From: DATNIC01 sp035604635
GTDB taxonomy: Bacteria > Vulcanimicrobiota > Vulcanimicrobiia > Vulcanimicrobiales > Vulcanimicrobiaceae
Length of the DNA: 6,717 nucleotides
Direction of reading: 5' to 3'
NCBI GenBank assembly: GCA_035604635.1
Contig: DATNIC010000167.1
Span: 1 to 6,717 of the forward strand
Made by a program: the position numbers and the translations under genes. Shown piece by piece: positions 5,458 through 6,717 of this stretch (its first letter is position 1; the number at the start of each line of letters is the position of its first letter). The notes beneath the pieces were generated by a model. That model searched no databases, was not told the DNA's origin, and saw only the letters and a program-made list of their open reading frames with translations.

Positions 5458-6444
5458 ATGAAAGATGTCGTCGTCTTCATCGAGCATCATGCTGCGACGC
5501 CGCGCCGCGTTTCGCTCGAGCTTGCCGGCAAAGCGAAGGAGATCGCGACGCGGCTCGGCGGCGAGACGCATGCCGTCATCGCCGGCGCGGATTCGCGCGC
5601 GCTCGCGGAGGTCGTTCAGGCATATCCGATCGACGTCATCCACGTCGCCGACGATCCGGACGCGGACGTCTTTGCCATCGATCCGCAGGTAGACTACTTG
5701 ACGAGCGTCGCGACGCGGAACGAACCGGCGCTCATCCTCGTTGGAAATACGATGTTAGGGCGGGATGTCGGGAGCCGTTGCGCGGCGCGCATCGGCGCGG
5801 GATACATCGCAGACGTCATCGAGATCGCCGTCACTGACGGGCGTGTCGCATGCGTCGCACCGCGGCTCGGCGGGACCGCGATGGTCACATGTGCCTTTCC
5901 CGCCGGCGTCCCCGGCGTCGTCGCCGTCCGGCCCAACGTCTTCACGGCGGAGCGGCAGGCCGGCGCAGGCCAGATCGCTCAGCTCGAAAAGCCTGCCGGG
6001 CGCTCGTACGCGATCCGGATCGACGAGGACGTCCAGCAGGCCGCGGGAGCGCTCGCGGTCGAAGAGGCGTCGGTCGTCGTCAGTGGCGGTCGTGGCCTTG
6101 GCGGCCCTGAGCCGTTCACGACGATCCTCGCTGACCTAGCCGATGCGCTCGGCGGGGCTGTCGGGGCTTCACGCGCGGCGGTCGACGCAGGCTGGATCGC
6201 ACACGCACATCAAGTCGGGCAGACGGGAAAAGCGATCAGTCCGCAACTTTACATCGCCGTGGGGATATCCGGGGCGATACAGCATAGGGTAGGTATGCGT
6301 ACCGCCGGTACCATCGTTGCCATCAACAAAGATTCCGGAGCCCCGATCGGCGAGTTTGCCGATCTGCTGGTCGTCGGGGATCTTTTTGCGATTGTCCCGC
6401 AATTGACGGAACAAGTGCGCCGGGCCAAGGCCGTCCCGGCGTAA
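5458..6444 (+). CDS. etfA: Electron transfer flavoprotein, alpha subunit
   Basis: The 328-residue product matches EtfA over its full length. The N-terminal domain begins MKDVVVFIEH. The C-terminal FAD domain carries SGGRGLGGPEPF (209-220), GASRAAVDAGW (236-246, including the arginine that contacts flavin in characterised ETFs), VGQTGKAISPQLYIAVGISG (253-272) followed by AIQH, and AINKDSGAPI (288-297) with GDLF (307-310). These are the family's FAD-binding signatures and look intact, so the protein should be functional. It forms the soluble cytoplasmic ETF heterodimer with EtfB and carries the redox-active FAD. The start is ATG 5458, two bases after the etfB stop; AGGAAG (5441-5446) in the end of etfB is a suitable ribosome-binding site. 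Part of the gene can also be read as a long ORF from 5140 in the same frame, but that extension is a shadow of etfB. No ETF:quinone oxidoreductase, FixCX or acyl-CoA dehydrogenase gene is in the window. Confidence 0.96.
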   Translation: MKDVVVFIEHHAATPRRVSLELAGKAKEIATRLGGETHAVIAGADSRALAEVVQAYPIDVIHVADDPDADVFAIDPQVDYLTSVATRNEPALILVGNTMLGRDVGSRCAARIGAGYIADVIEIAVTDGRVACVAPRLGGTAMVTCAFPAGVPGVVAVRPNVFTAERQAGAGQIAQLEKPAGRSYAIRIDEDVQQAAGALAVEEASVVVSGGRGLGGPEPFTTILADLADALGGAVGASRAAVDAGWIAHAHQVGQTGKAISPQLYIAVGISGAIQHRVGMRTAGTIVAINKDSGAPIGEFADLLVVGDLFAIVPQLTEQVRRAKAVPA

Positions 6445-6462
6445 GAGGTTTTTGAAGCGTAG

Positions 6463-6717
6463 ATGAAACGACTTGCTGTTTTGCTGGGGCTTTGTTGCGC
6501 CTGCGCGATGCTGGCCGCTGGGCCCGCGCTTGCAGCCCGCAGGCAGGCCGCGCCGTCGCCGAGCCCGTCGGCAGCGGATCAGCCGTCGCCCGAACCGTCG
6601 CAGGAGCCGCTGGATAAAGCGATCCCGCGTCTGCAAGCCAAGCTCAAAGCCGATCCGAACGATCACGGCTCGATGGCGGAGCTAGCAGGCGATTATCTTC
6701 AAGCCAATCGCCCCGAT
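6463..6717 (+). CDS. Exported TPR-repeat protein, 3'-truncated by window edge
   Basis: An open frame from ATG 6463 continues to the last base, giving the first 85 residues. It starts 18 bases after the etfA stop, so it is probably in the same operon; the ribosome-binding signal is weak (GAGG at 6445-6448 is rather far). Residues 1-24 form a signal peptide (MKRLAVLLGL, then a hydrophobic stretch ending PALA) with three unusual cysteines at 11, 12 and 14 that do not fit a lipobox. Residues about 29-49 are a Pro/Ser-rich linker (PSPSPS, PSPEPSQEP). From about residue 50 the pattern LDKAIPRLQAKLKADPND, then LAGDYLQANRPD, is that of tetratricopeptide repeats. It is likely a periplasmic or surface protein-interaction module. 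Its partner and its link to electron transfer are unknown. Confidence 0.75.
   Translation, partial: MKRLAVLLGLCCACAMLAAGPALAARRQAAPSPSPSAADQPSPEPSQEPLDKAIPRLQAKLKADPNDHGSMAELAGDYLQANRPD

Overview
The window is G+C-rich bacterial DNA with densely packed genes, and most codons end in G or C. It encodes a predicted outer-membrane beta-barrel and several Sec-type signal peptides, so the organism is probably a diderm. No gene fixes the phylum. The tRNA-Leu(UAA) intron is of the kind classically seen in Cyanobacteria and plastids, but nothing else here is specifically cyanobacterial. A deep-branching or environmental lineage, such as one of the uncultured soil phyla, is a guess only.

Layout. Bases 2-715 (+) are the 3' part of a Ppx/GppA-family phosphatase gene whose start lies outside the window. 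Its last 7 bases are also the 5' acceptor strand of a tRNA-Leu(UAA) gene (709-1004). That tRNA is split in its anticodon loop by a 212-nt group I intron (744-955), which is the most striking object in the window. Converging on it is a small Rieske ferredoxin gene on the minus strand (1016-1345). A 92-bp gap with a perfect inverted repeat leads to an exported ABC-type substrate-binding protein (1438-2387), whose reading frame is broken near base 1637. A 112-bp leader with possible secondary structure precedes a 699-residue predicted outer-membrane beta-barrel (2500-4599). A 91-bp gap holding a strong nested hairpin leads to the electron transfer flavoprotein genes etfB (4691-5455) and etfA (5458-6444). 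Eighteen bases later an exported TPR protein begins (6463 onward) and runs off the window.

How the genes may work together. EtfB and EtfA form one heterodimer that carries electrons from flavin dehydrogenases (classically acyl-CoA oxidation) to the quinone pool or to another acceptor. No partner dehydrogenase or ETF:quinone oxidoreductase is in view. The substrate-binding protein and the beta-barrel lie in the same direction and could be periplasmic and outer-membrane parts of one uptake route, but no permease or ATPase is present and the binding-protein gene looks broken, so this is inference only. The tRNA should depend on self-splicing of its intron, using guanosine, before it can decode UUA codons.

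No CRISPR array, insertion sequence, transposase or integrase was seen. Apart from the intron-bearing tRNA locus there is no gene-free stretch longer than about 115 bases.
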